DNA from: Maea johnstoni
Lineage: Eukaryota; Annelida; Polychaeta; Spionida; Magelonidae
Direction of reading: 5' to 3'
DNA length: 64,000 nt
Assembly: GCA_963942565.1 (NCBI GenBank)
Contig: OZ012684.1
Location: 65,739,770 to 65,803,769 of the forward strand
How positions within the stretch are numbered: the first letter of the stretch is position 1; every line of letters begins with the position of its first letter. Both the position numbers and the translations under genes were made by a program. This document shows positions 39,986 through 52,500 of the stretch, one piece after another. The notes under the pieces were generated by a model that made no database searches, had not been told where the DNA came from, and saw only the letters and a list, made by a program, of their open reading frames with translations.

Positions 39986-40001
39986 AAGGGTTAACCATTA
40001 T

Positions 40002-40226
40002 TTAGGTCCACACAGCTACTGGTACATATGCCTCCTTGGTTGTCACGCTTGGACTGAGGTTGGAGTTGATGAGGAAGAACATGGGCAGGAGGACTAGGAA
40101 TCCCTTCACTTTCTTCAGCATCTCATGCGCCATGTCCGGGTCCTTCTTGTTCAGCGGCTCCTTCTTCTGGTACGCATACAGCTCCTCAAACGAATGCACA
40201 AGGTCGGTGGGCACACACTGGAACAC
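40002..40226 (-). CDS. PLD1: PLD last coding exon, C-terminus [10 protein letters not shown]
   Basis: 75 codons including the stop TAA at 40004-40002. [20 protein letters not shown] and [11 protein letters not shown] are followed by [17 protein letters not shown], the family's conserved end, which in human PLD enzymes is needed for activity. Acceptor CACTTCCAG. A SINE begins within about 20 bases after the stop. Confidence 0.96.
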   Translation of the reverse strand: MFQCVPTDLVHSFEELYAYQKKEPLNKKDPDMAHEMLKKVKGFLVLLPMFFLINSNLSPSVTTKEAYVPVAVWT

Positions 40227-43200
40227 CTGGAAATGGAAGGTGAGAATGAAATAACCGAGGTGACCATGATACCTAAAGAAAATAAGGAACAGGCAATACT
40301 AAAAATCAGAGAGCAAGATAGAGGGGAGATGAAGCAGGGGCCAATTACCATACAATCACATTAAGGTCAGTGTGCAGTGTGAGTGTTTAACATGTTTTTC
40401 AGCACCTGGAGACTGTAAAAGTTGCTTCACTTGGGTCATTAAGGACTGAACTGAAGAAAATAGAGCATGTCTATTGGTTGCAAGCAGGAAATATAAATCA
40501 ATCTCTGCATGCTTCCAGTCCATCCAGATATTCGACTACGTAAAAATACAGTAGGCACTGTTTCAGTTTGAGGTACAACCTACAGCAATATTTTCATTCC
40601 CATAAATCAAGTTTTTTATTTTTCTTGCAGGAACACTACAGAAAGGAAAGAACAAGGAAACTGTGCTCTAACATTGTGTGACATATGTGTCATCATTGAT
40701 ATAGGTCTGTGGTTATAGAGTATATGAAGATATGTAGTAGAATTAATTACTTTTTCTGGTATATTGGAAAGATCTGGCCTAGCTGTGATGACAGACTCGG
40801 GCCAGATCAGAGAACCTGCTTGCAGCTGGCATTCTGATAATCAGCCCTGAGCCAAATTACTGTGACGTTGGCAGCAATTAGCAGGGATAGGTACTCCGAT
40901 ACTCGATACAATACTAAACTTATCATATCGAAAAAAGTTAAGTGGTGTATAGAATCACTTGAGATATGAAATATTCATAAAATTGGACTTGAATTAAGTT
41001 CAAAGGAAGTTCACTATTTCGTAGCAAAATTTCCAATGATGACAGTGCTAAATTTGACAAAACTAGGTTCCTGGGAGGCAGGCAGTATCCTTAAAAAACA
41101 TTGATAAGGTATCGAGTCATTAAGGAAATATCAATATTGTATAGTGAGATGTTTAAGGTGCTAATCCCTAGCAATAAGTCACCTTGGTGTATTGCTCTAT
41201 GGGAGCTAATTATGCAAGATGTTGCCAGTCTTACTGAGGAAAACAAGGTGTGCTTCAAATGGTTCGATAAATGGTGCTCTGTTGATTCTAAGACATTTTT
41301 AAAATACCTGCATTGGGTATCCTACCTTATCATATACTGAGGTGTTGATCCCTGCCTGTTTGAGCCAGATGTCTTTGTAGAAGTTGGTGCAGATTGGATC
41401 ACTCACATCAATACTCTTATCCCCATCGCGCAGACCAAGGTGCTCCCTACAAACCAAATGATAATAATCTTAATAATTGATATTTGATATAGTGCCCTTT
41501 GCACCTATAATGTTCAAAAGCCCTTTATAAAGAATAGTCAGTGGACAGATGTTTACGCTCCATATAGTGAAATAAACTCCTTTCGAGAAAGCAATGTTTT
41601 CAGCTGTGTCTCGTTTGCACACTTACAGCAGCCTTTGCCATATTTTGTTTTCCTCACCTGTAAAAGGACATCCTTTTTAGTATGCCTGATAACTATCATG
41701 ATTTAAGAGTGTAGGGTCAGGAAAGAGACTAAGATTATAAATATTAAATTCATTATTGCAAAATAATATCTTATCACCTGAAAATGGACACCCTAAGTAT
41801 GCAAGAACATTTTCCATCTTTTTCCAGCTTGTGCTGTGACTGGAAATGGGCATTATTAAGGGTACAATTCTAAGGCTCAAATGATAAATATAAGGTTATT
41901 ACCTGAAAATGGATATCATGAAAGTGAACTTAAAACCCATATATATGTAAAGTCAGGAAAGAGATATTATAAATAATAGTTCCAACTGCCATCTAGTGGG
42001 CAAAAAATGCAACGTTGACTTCTGTGATGCCATCTATATTCAAGAGTCCACACTAATTGACAATGACAATGTTGACTTCTGAGATGCCATCTATATTCAA
42101 AGAGTCCACACTAATTGACAATGACAATTCTAAACATCTGACTATCCATGACATAATAAAAATAATAAAAGAAAAAACAAATCCTCAATATAAAACCTCT
42201 GTCTATTCCATATGATATCATCATTATTGTAATTACCTGAAGATGGACATCCTGAGTGTGCCAGCAAACTTTCCTGCTCGATATGGTTTTCCATCCATCC
42301 TTGAAGGGAATGTAAAGGTGTCCTTGACCACCAGGGCTATCTCACTGTCTCTCTTCCCCAGCATGCTACGGTCATTGATGTTAGCAGAACCTATGATCGC
42401 CGCGTTGTCATCAACGATCATCATCTTACTGTGGACATACACAAGCTCACTCGTCTGGAATAATAATAGCAAATAACTTAAAAATCTGTCTCTCTTTCCA
42501 ATCACAGTCAACACTGATCACAGAACTATGACCCTTGCATTGCTATCCACAATCATCGTCTTACTGTGGACATATTCAGCTCAGACGTCTACAATGAAAA
42601 TAGCAAATAACTCTGTCTCTCTTTATTCAATCATGCTACAGTCAATGATATTAGCAGAACTATGATCCCTGCATTGTCATCCATAAGCATCATCTTACTT
42701 TTCACATACACAAGCTTAGTCATCTACAATTAAAATAGCAAATAACTCAAGGCCAAATTTTTGTTAGATGGCTTCCAAACCACGTTTACGGAATAATGGA
42801 AATATGCAAAGTCAAATGATTATCACAACAAAACAGAGTGACTTCACACTATGCATACAATAAAAACTAAAATTCCCCTTCAATTGAAGGGCGAAGAACA
42901 AGAAGAAAGGATCAAATCAAGACTCTTGAAGGTCTGATATAGTAGAGAGAGATATTTTAGTCATTTATTGAGATAATGTACTTTATTGACTCAACTTAAT
43001 TAATTATGTGATAGTTTATGCCAGCCCAAGAAAAGCACATATATTTTGATTCCATACTCTGAATGGATTTAAAAAAAAGAATATCAAACAGTATCTAATG
43101 TTCAAGTACAATATACTTACATATTTGCCATCAAGTTCAGCATGGGTACGCAAGCCATAGAATGTTATGTACTTTACTGGATCACATTTCACTGAAAAAA

Positions 43201-43510
43201 AAAAAACAAGTCATAATATAATGCAAACTACTCTGGTCTCATCTAATCCTTGTATAAGGGACTAAAATAAAAAACCCAAATCATACCATGTCAATATGTT
43301 GTTATCGCTACCAATGCCTTCTTATTTTACTCATCATCATCATCATCATCATCAATTTTTGATGGTATTATAATTGATATGATTATCATCATCATTACTA
43401 CTGTCAATCATTTACTATTATAAAACATATTATTATTATTATAATAATTGTTATTATTATTATCATTATTATTATTATTTTCATTATTATTATTACTATT
43501 ATTATTATTA

Positions 43511-43553
<43 letters not shown>

Positions 43554-46500
43554 CATTATTATTGTTATTATTATTATTATTATCATTATTATTATAAATA
43601 CTATTATTATTATCATTATAATTACCATTATTATTATTATCATTATTATAATTATCATTATTATTATTTTATATCATTATCATTATCATCATCATTATTA
43701 TTATCATTATTATCATTTCATTATTATTATTATTATTATCATTATTATTATTATCATCATCATTACTATAATTATTATCATCATCATCATCATCATCATC
43801 AATATCATTATTCACATTATCAATCCTGAGTAGTTGTAGAATAATGGTCATCATCAGCAGTAGATGTACACTCACACTCAGAGGTGATCCTCTCTATGAT
43901 GGACTTGCCCCCTCTGCTGATGGACTGGTAGTTCCAGTGTGTGATGGCCTGGATGGAGGTGCCGCGCGATGTGCCGATCTCTCCCTCAAAGGCAGGGAGC
44001 AGGGGGAGCACCACATACACTCGGAAATTCTCCTTATACCTGAAATACATAACACATACTGTTAACTACTTTATAATGACTTAACAGCCAGAGGATGATC
44101 AACATGATGCATACTGTAAACTACTTATACTCACATCACTTTTTGTTTGTGGGTTCATGATTTGCCATTTAAAGTTTTAATATTGTCTGAGGGCTGTTCC
44201 ATTTAAAAGTGTGGGGGGAGGGGAGGAGGAATGGAAGGTTTTTTGAAGGGGGGGAGGGGCCGAATTCCGAATTGATTTATCCCATTAGATTACATATGAT
44301 TTCTGGCAGGAGGGGGGGGGGGGGGGGTGCCGAATTTTTAATTATCTTCCGTTCCTCACCCCCACCACACTTTTACATGGAACGGCCCTGAGAGAAGTTC
44401 AGGGAGAAGGCAAAGGCAAGTTAGCAAACAATCAGTATGACACATACTTGTGATACACCCACATCAGATCCCTGATTTGGTAATCTCAGAAATTGCTAAT
44501 TAACAAGTACCGTAATTTCGCGTGTATAAGACGCACCCGTATATAAGACGCACCCCTTGTTCAGGCCTTTGACATGATGTATAGACCTTAGCTTTGTGTA
44601 TAGTGCGCACCCCCTTTTCGGAATTATTGTGGAAAATTAACTACTCTAGATTAAAGCTAGAAAACCAGTTAAACGCACTTCAAAATGAGTGATATGTGAC
44701 ATCAACATGACATCAGTGCTTATCACTCCATCTCAGTGCCTGATACCCACTGTCCTAGGGGTGATATGGATTGTAATCAATGCATTCCAGCGGGGAGTGG
44801 TTCGGTAATTACAATTCGTAAATGCCGTGGCAACCATAGATGGTCACGGTTTTGGCAGCACTATTATTGTAATTAGGCGATCTCCGAGTGGCCTGGTCAC
44901 TCGATGTAAAACACCCTAGGTCTCTAGCTTTGTGTATAAGACGCACCCCCACTTTGAGTGTGAAAACTTGTGTAAAAAAGTGCGTCTTATACACGCGAAA
45001 TTACGGTAAGTATCAAGAACATGTAAAGTGCAGGTAGTAGAGAAGTGGACATGTGCGCTCAAAGAATGCATTCATTTCTATATCAGTGCTGTCATTATCC
45101 ACTTACCCCCTATACAATGTAAATATGCAAAATATATAGCAAGTGTATATGGAGGGGTTTACAGTAGTCTAGGTTGAAAAGGAATGACATGTTGCTACAA
45201 GGAGCATTTTTTGCACCATTAACCTATATTCTTGATTTGTAAGTCTTATGGGTGTGAATTTATTTAACGAGTTACAGAGATTATTTTTGGAGATACTTTG
45301 TAGAAGGTCTGCATTTCATATGTGTCACAATATCAATACCACATTGCTTTACAACTGTACTTACTCATGGGCTCTCTTGATTCTGTTGAAGAGTGCTTCA
45401 CCAATCCTGTTCTCAACATCTTTGTGGTCAGCAATGGAGATGAAGAACTGATTCTACCAAGGAATATAATAAACAGACTGAGAATAATATTCTAGGTATA
45501 GATCCAAAATTCAACGCACATTGTGCCAATTGCTCCTGTTAAGGCTGAACCCTGTATTGTTTTAATAATACAGCATTAAACACATTAAAAGTATGTTAAC
45601 CCTTCCAATGCTGAGGCTATTTTTGTCAAAAGCACAAGGACGCAACAATTTTTAAAACACCACCTAAACTCTGTCATGTTGGTATTCATTGGAAAGCTCT
45701 CACTGTGCACGCTCAGTTGAGTACCCATTTGCCAGGGTTTCAGTCATTTTATAGGGTTTTTGCATCATTTTGTAGTGGCCAAATTAGCTACCAGCAGCAT
45801 AAGGGTTAAATACATCAACCCACCTCTATGTATATGTAGTGCTTGGAGTCATTGATGAGCCCTATATAGGCGTTGAGTATAGAATGTTAAATACATCAAC
45901 CTATAAAATACCTCTATGTATATGTAGTGCTTGGAGTCATTGATGAGCCCTATATAGGCGTTGAGTATAGAATGTTAAATACATCAACCTACCTCTATGT
46001 ATATGTAGTGCTTGGAGTCATTGATGAGCCCTATATAGGCGTTGAGTATAGAATGTTAAATACATCAACCTACCTCTATGTATATGTAGTGCTTGGAGTC
46101 ATTGATGAGCCCTATATAGGCGTTGAGTATAGAATGTTAAATACATCAACCTATAAAATACCTCTATGTATATGTAGTGCTTGGAGTCATTGATGAGCCC
46201 TATATAGGCGTTGAGTATAGAATGTTAAATACATCAACCTATAAAATACCTCTATGTATATGTAGTGCTTGGAGTCATTGATGAGCCCTATATAGGCGTT
46301 GAGTATAGAATGTTAAATACATCAACCTATAAAATACCTCTATGTATATGTAGTGCTTGGAGTCATTGATGAGCCCTATATAGGCGTTGAGTATAGAATG
46401 TTAAATACATCAACCTACCTCTATGTATATGTAGTGCTTGGAGTCATTGATGAGCCCTATATAGGCGTTGAGTATAGAATGTTAAATACATCAACCTACC

Positions 46501-49500
46501 TCTATGTATATGTAGTGCTTGGAGTCATTGATGAGCCCTATATAGGCGTTGAGTATAGAATGTTAAATACATCAACCTACCTCTATGTATATGTAGTGCT
46601 TGGAGTCATTGATGAGCCCTATATAGGCATTGAGTATAGAATGTTAAATACATCAACCTACCTCTATGTATATGTAGTGCTTGGAGTCATTGATGAGCCC
46701 TATATAGGCATTGAGTATAGAATGTTAAATACATCAACCTATAAAATACCTCTATGTATATGTAGTGCTTGGAGTCATTGATGAGCCCTATATAGGCGTT
46801 GAGTATAGAATGTTAAATACATCAACCTACCTCTATGTATATGTAGTGCTTGGAGTCATTGATGAGCCCTATATAGGCGTTGAGTATAGAATGTTAAATA
46901 CATCAACCTACCTCTATGTATATGTAGTGCTTGGAGTCATTGATGAGCCCTATATAGGCGTTGAGTATAGAATGTTAAATACATCAACCTACCTCTATGT
47001 ATATGTAGTGCTTGGAGTCATTGATGAGCCCTATATAGGCATTGAGTATAGTAAGTTAAATACATCAACCTACCTCTATGTATATGTAGTGCTTGGAGTC
47101 ATTGATGAGCCCTATATAGGCGTTGAGTATAGAATGCTCTGCTCTGCTGATACCAATGGACCAGTCACCAACACTCCTAACAATCTGAAAACACCAATCA
47201 ACATTATTACATATAACAAAATCTCGAAGTCTACTCAGCTTGAGGTGACACTAGAAAATATTGTTTAAAATAAAAACTGACATAGGTTTCTGAATGCAGC
47301 CAACAAGTGTATTTTGTACCGATAAAGTAACATTAGCTATTATACCAGGAAGAGTTGACGGAGGAGACATTCCATAAATCCAAAAGATGGCAGCACTTAC
47401 TGTACACATAACTACATGTACATGAATAATCACATTGCGTGGAAATTTGTCATAAATGCATATCATTTGCCTGTAAAGTGTATGTGACCATGGATAGCAT
47501 ATGAGGATTTCAGTGAATTACAATAAAGCAAAGTTAATTACCTGCACCTGGGTATTTAAGTTTCAAGTTTCAAGCAACCAATTACTTATCTATCATTTTT
47601 GACTATACATAATAAAGAGTTGGGCAATACTCTAGATATATGTATGGTAAAGTTATGTTAATCACTGTAAATTAGGGATTGAAGAGTTCATTGCCTTATT
47701 AGCAACTAAATCTTTTAATATCTTTTTAGAAATTTTAAAGTTAAAAAAAGATCTTCTTTGTGCAGCTTACTTGTACATCAGCCATGATGGCTGACTTTGA
47801 AAGGTCTGGCCGAACTGTTGTTCTCTCGTAGGACTTGGGTAGGAGTAGCGGGTATTCACTATTCTGCTTACACTTCTCTATCTGAAAGATAAGCAATAAT
47901 CAAATCAATTAAAAATGTGAATAGAAAAGGAAATAATGTATAAAGCAAAACCTATAAATTTAGTACCACATATCATATTTTACCTAAGGTAATTTTGATC
48001 ATTAAGATGATGTTGGTCAATAAGAAGTTATCATATGTATGTATGGAGGAGGAGGAGGGGGATGATAAATATCGCTTTCAACTGCTTAGATCATATCATG
48101 AGACAGAAACCTATCAGTGGGAAGAAATTCCCTTCCCTTTGCATATAGTCCCACAGGTTTTTTCAGCTGCAAAATCCTTATCGATGTTGACCCTTCATAA
48201 ATTTGCACATTTGTAAAGTAACCAGGCCACCTGTCTAGTGAGGACCTGAGTATTAATCCGCTAAGAGGTGGATACATGCACTGGACAAGCTATCAATATC
48301 TGATGGGAATGTAAAAAGTAACTGGAGAGCATCATGTTCAGCTGTTGTCTTATTCACCATTATACAATTACATATTCAAATCCATACAGGTAATGCATGC
48401 TCATCCCTGGTAATGGATGTGCATGGTAGTAGAGTATCTTTGAACAAAGTCAAACAAACTAAGAGCAGTTAGATCAGACTGGAGGTAGATGTTATTCTGC
48501 ATATTGCTTTTATATGCATAGATTTTCACCAGTTTCTAGTGACTGTGATTCAATATGTAAAACGTCCAATTTCTTTTCTTATAATGCTCACTTTGTATGA
48601 ACATGTTAAAACTATTATCTACTAACCCATACATGAACACAAACATACATACACATTCCAATATGTACAAAATACTTATCATCTTATTTTGAATTAATAT
48701 CTCAATCATAACATTGATAGGTGAAGTTCTTGCTTATTAGTAAGTTTTAGATATAATTTATACATATATCTTTATTGTGTCAAATGTTACAAACACTGTT
48801 TTACAAACTTTGGTAGGACACCAAATAATGTAACTAGATATCACTTTATATATACATCTTTGTAACACTGTCTTTTATGAATGTGGGCCAGCTTAACCTG
48901 GCGCCAAGGAAAATAAAAAAAGTTTTAAAAAGAAAAAGTTTTAGATATATAACAAATGGTCTTTTTTCTCAAATCAAATCACCTTGGTGAAGTTCCATCG
49001 CTGTATGAAGTGTCTGGCCACATCTCTGGCTGATGCGCCGTAAACAACGGCCCCTATGTCATGCCATGGCATCCGCGGAGTCTGCATGCGGTCAATAAAA
49101 TCTGGCAAAGCAGCAAGAAGGATTAGGGACAGGTATGGTTGATCACATAAAAACACACATACATTCAGTACGATAAAGATTAGATAGGAACTGATGCAGA
49201 ATATGGGGGCAGGGGGTCATATCTAAGGGAGCCTTGGTCAACATAAAAGGTTGGGTACATATAGGGCTAGTGCAACTTTTAGTAGGGCCAGTGAAAATGG
49301 AGGGCTACTACTCCTACTAGCCCTGCCATGCTAGTAAGAATTCTGAAATATGTGGAACCCTGGAGTATTATGAAGAAAAATATTCATTTAAAAGGGCAAC
49401 CATTGAGTGTTTGAACCCCTCCAGCCCCTACAACCCTAAATACCCTCTATAGGGAGATACGAAATATAAAAGCAATTAAGCAAAGAGGAAGCTATGTCTA

Positions 49501-52500
49501 TACCATATACAGCACAATACAATAGGGCATGTACAATTGCAAAACTATACCTGGCTAAGATTTGCTTAATGGTGCATTTTCTTGCCTATGCATAAGGTTG
49601 CTACTGCTACTGTAACTGCTCCACACTTTTGATGCAGTGACTGCTACTGTTACTGACCTTCACCACTACTGCTACTATCACAGGAACATACCTGCAGTCA
49701 CTGCTGCTATTGATGCTGCTTCTACTACTTTAAGTCTTGTAACTGGTGCTTAATATTGCTACTGCATTTTGCTGCTCCTATCAGTACTGATCCTTATATG
49801 CACTGCTACTGTCACTGCCATAACTGCAGCTACCATCACTGATGTCGCTATTAATGATATTCATGCTGTTACTGATGCTATAACTGCTCTTCTATTGCTG
49901 CTGTACATGCAAAACCTTACAATGCCGAGGCTTCATGCGTACAAAGCATGAAAACACAAAGATTTTTTAATTTAAACCCTGTCACATTAGTATTCATGGA
50001 TAGCTCTCGCAGAGTACTCTCAGATGAGTATCCATGTGCCAGGGTTTCAGTCAGGGTTTTTTGCATCATTTTTGTATTGGCCAAATGAGCAACCAGTAGT
50101 ATATTAGGCTTAATATTACTGTGAATTCTGCTTCTACTGTTGCTACTGATGATAGCATTCGCTATTGCTGCCACTACTGCTATTTCTAGGCTAATAATTA
50201 ATGTATTTTGTATAGTGATTTTTGCATTACTAGAGGGCCAAAGCCATGACAGAGTTGATCTTACTGAGGAACTACTGTTAAGCTTCATATAATCAAATTA
50301 TCATTTCAAGTAACTTTGAATTCATCACAATTTTTGCTAACTATTTATAAATGCTACTCTTTTTGCCTATGTAACAATAACATGTGCATATATGCATATA
50401 GAAAATGAAATTTCTCTCAAGGGTAGAGGGAGGGAGCCATCAATGAATCTCAGAAGAATTTCTATACAGATTCTGTTACCCTTCTTTAGAATCTTTATAC
50501 ACATCAACCACTTAAAGTAATACCTGTCAAAGTTACAATTCCAACACAACAACCCTAAAGAAAAAATGTTTTTCAGCCTCATTTTAGAGGAGATATATTG
50601 ATTGCTCAAAGGTCAATGCAATACTAAAGACCTCTTTTAAAAAAAAACCCACAAAGGATGAACATGAGCAACTTTTTCTTTGTCATTCAAGATAACACAA
50701 CTAAATTTACTAACGCAAATATCATAATGTCATATTCAATCTTTAATTTATCCTTACACAACCAAATGGTCAATTAGGACCTGTTTCAATACGGTAAGTT
50801 AATATAATTAGTCTAAATCATACTCAATTGCCCAGGTGACCTAAGTGCAAACATCTAAAGTTTCTAAAGTATTGTACATTTTGAAATGTATCTTAAAGAT
50901 ATGTTTGATATTCTGAGAAGTAATACTCCTTTGCAAATAGTTGAAATACAACTTGTACTTTGTAGGATATTTTAAAGATGAATTGGTGAAGAGGTTTACA
51001 TGTATTTTAGTATTGTTGCCATGATCTGCCATATGCTATGGTAAATAAGTACATGGATAACAATGCCACCCCTGTTTGTGTAATTAAAACAATAGAGTAC
51101 TCACCTGTGAAGGGTGTATCTAGGTCAACAAAGTCCTTGGCTATGAAGTTACAGTAATCTTTGCCAATCCATAGTTTGGTAGAGCCCTGTAGTCCCAGTG
51201 AATCCAAGATATTAGAGGGACTTGGGAAACATGACACACTGGAATTGTAAGTAAACGGTGTAAGGGATTAAGAGTTAAAATGACACATTGGAAATTATTA
51301 CAGAGACAACATACAGGTACCCAAATGAATTTGACTCACTGATATGGTAATACAGGGAGTCCAAGGTGTTAAGTGTGAATACTAAATAGTAAATACATTG
51401 AATTGGAGGTACAGTGAATCTGTAGAAATCATGATATACAGAAAGGGCGAACACAAGCCATTGAAATGAAAACATTCACACTAAAATTACAGGTAAGTAA
51501 TGACACTTACTCTACATCATCCTCCTCCTCCTCTTGGACAACTTCCTCCTCTTCTTTCTTGCTTTTCCGCTTTTGTCTGACATGACTCAGTCTGTTGATC
51601 AAGTTCATCTTCATGTGTTCCGGCTGCAGGAGAGATATTGACAAATCTACCTTAGAATCTCCACACACAAATGAAGATGGGAACATCAACAAGATTGTAG
51701 CGGAAGATGCTAAAAGTGATGTAAGTTTTTAAATAATACTGTATACCATGTTACTATTGCCACACTGTATTGGTTTTTTTTTGTCTGATTGAACATTTGA
51801 GCGATGGCGCACCAAGCACTGACTGAAATGGTGGAAGACTTAGAGCACCAAGTGTTCAATCTCTGGAAAATAAGAACATTATACAGTAGGTACCGGTACT
51901 GCATGTAAAGGTAAGGAAACATTTGCATTAGTGGGGGGAGGTTGGGGATTTTCAGAGGGCCAGAAAGTTATGTCCACTGGCTTGCCCCTTCCCACATTTT
52001 TCAGAAAATTGTGGGGGAGTGTCATTAAATGGGGTCTGTGCAGTTGTTTGGATAAATATGGTATATTATTAGGACCTAACTCCGGTGTATAAATGAAAAT
52101 TACTACAGAAGATAATAAAAGATATGAAAACAATACACGTTTTGTGCTTAAACATCTGCTATTCGGAATTCTCTACTAACACAGCTACAGACAGAGCTGA
52201 CGCCAATTTTATTGGGTTTGGTTTCAACATTTGTTGTTTATACTCACCATTCACAATATATTGCTAGACCACAAAACACGGCATACATTATTCATCCAGA
52301 CATCAACAGTTGGCATTTATGAACCTACTAGACCTATTTTCTGTGAATAATGGGCTTGTTCATGACCTTCTGGAACTATTTTAATACATATTTGAACTGG
52401 AAAAAGGCATTATACTACCAATATACTTTTTTATTTCACATGCGTATTGCAAAGTTGTAACAGAGTTGATAATTTCAATAGCAATTCGCATCTATCTCTT

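Noticed and set aside
41338-41340. Alternative donor GTATAT for the PLD exon ending near 41338
   Set aside because: It would lose the conserved VYDK before VFQC; the donor at 41325 (AAG/GTAGGA) keeps it.
45810-47136. CRISPR-like appearance of regular repeats
   Set aside because: Repeats are contiguous without unique spacers, derive from a PLD exon, and the DNA is animal.
45927-47268. Plus-strand open frames of 88-167 residues with a 27-residue repeat ([15 protein letters not shown]...)
   Set aside because: They are the reverse strand of the PLD exon array; 81 is divisible by three, which keeps the frame open by chance.
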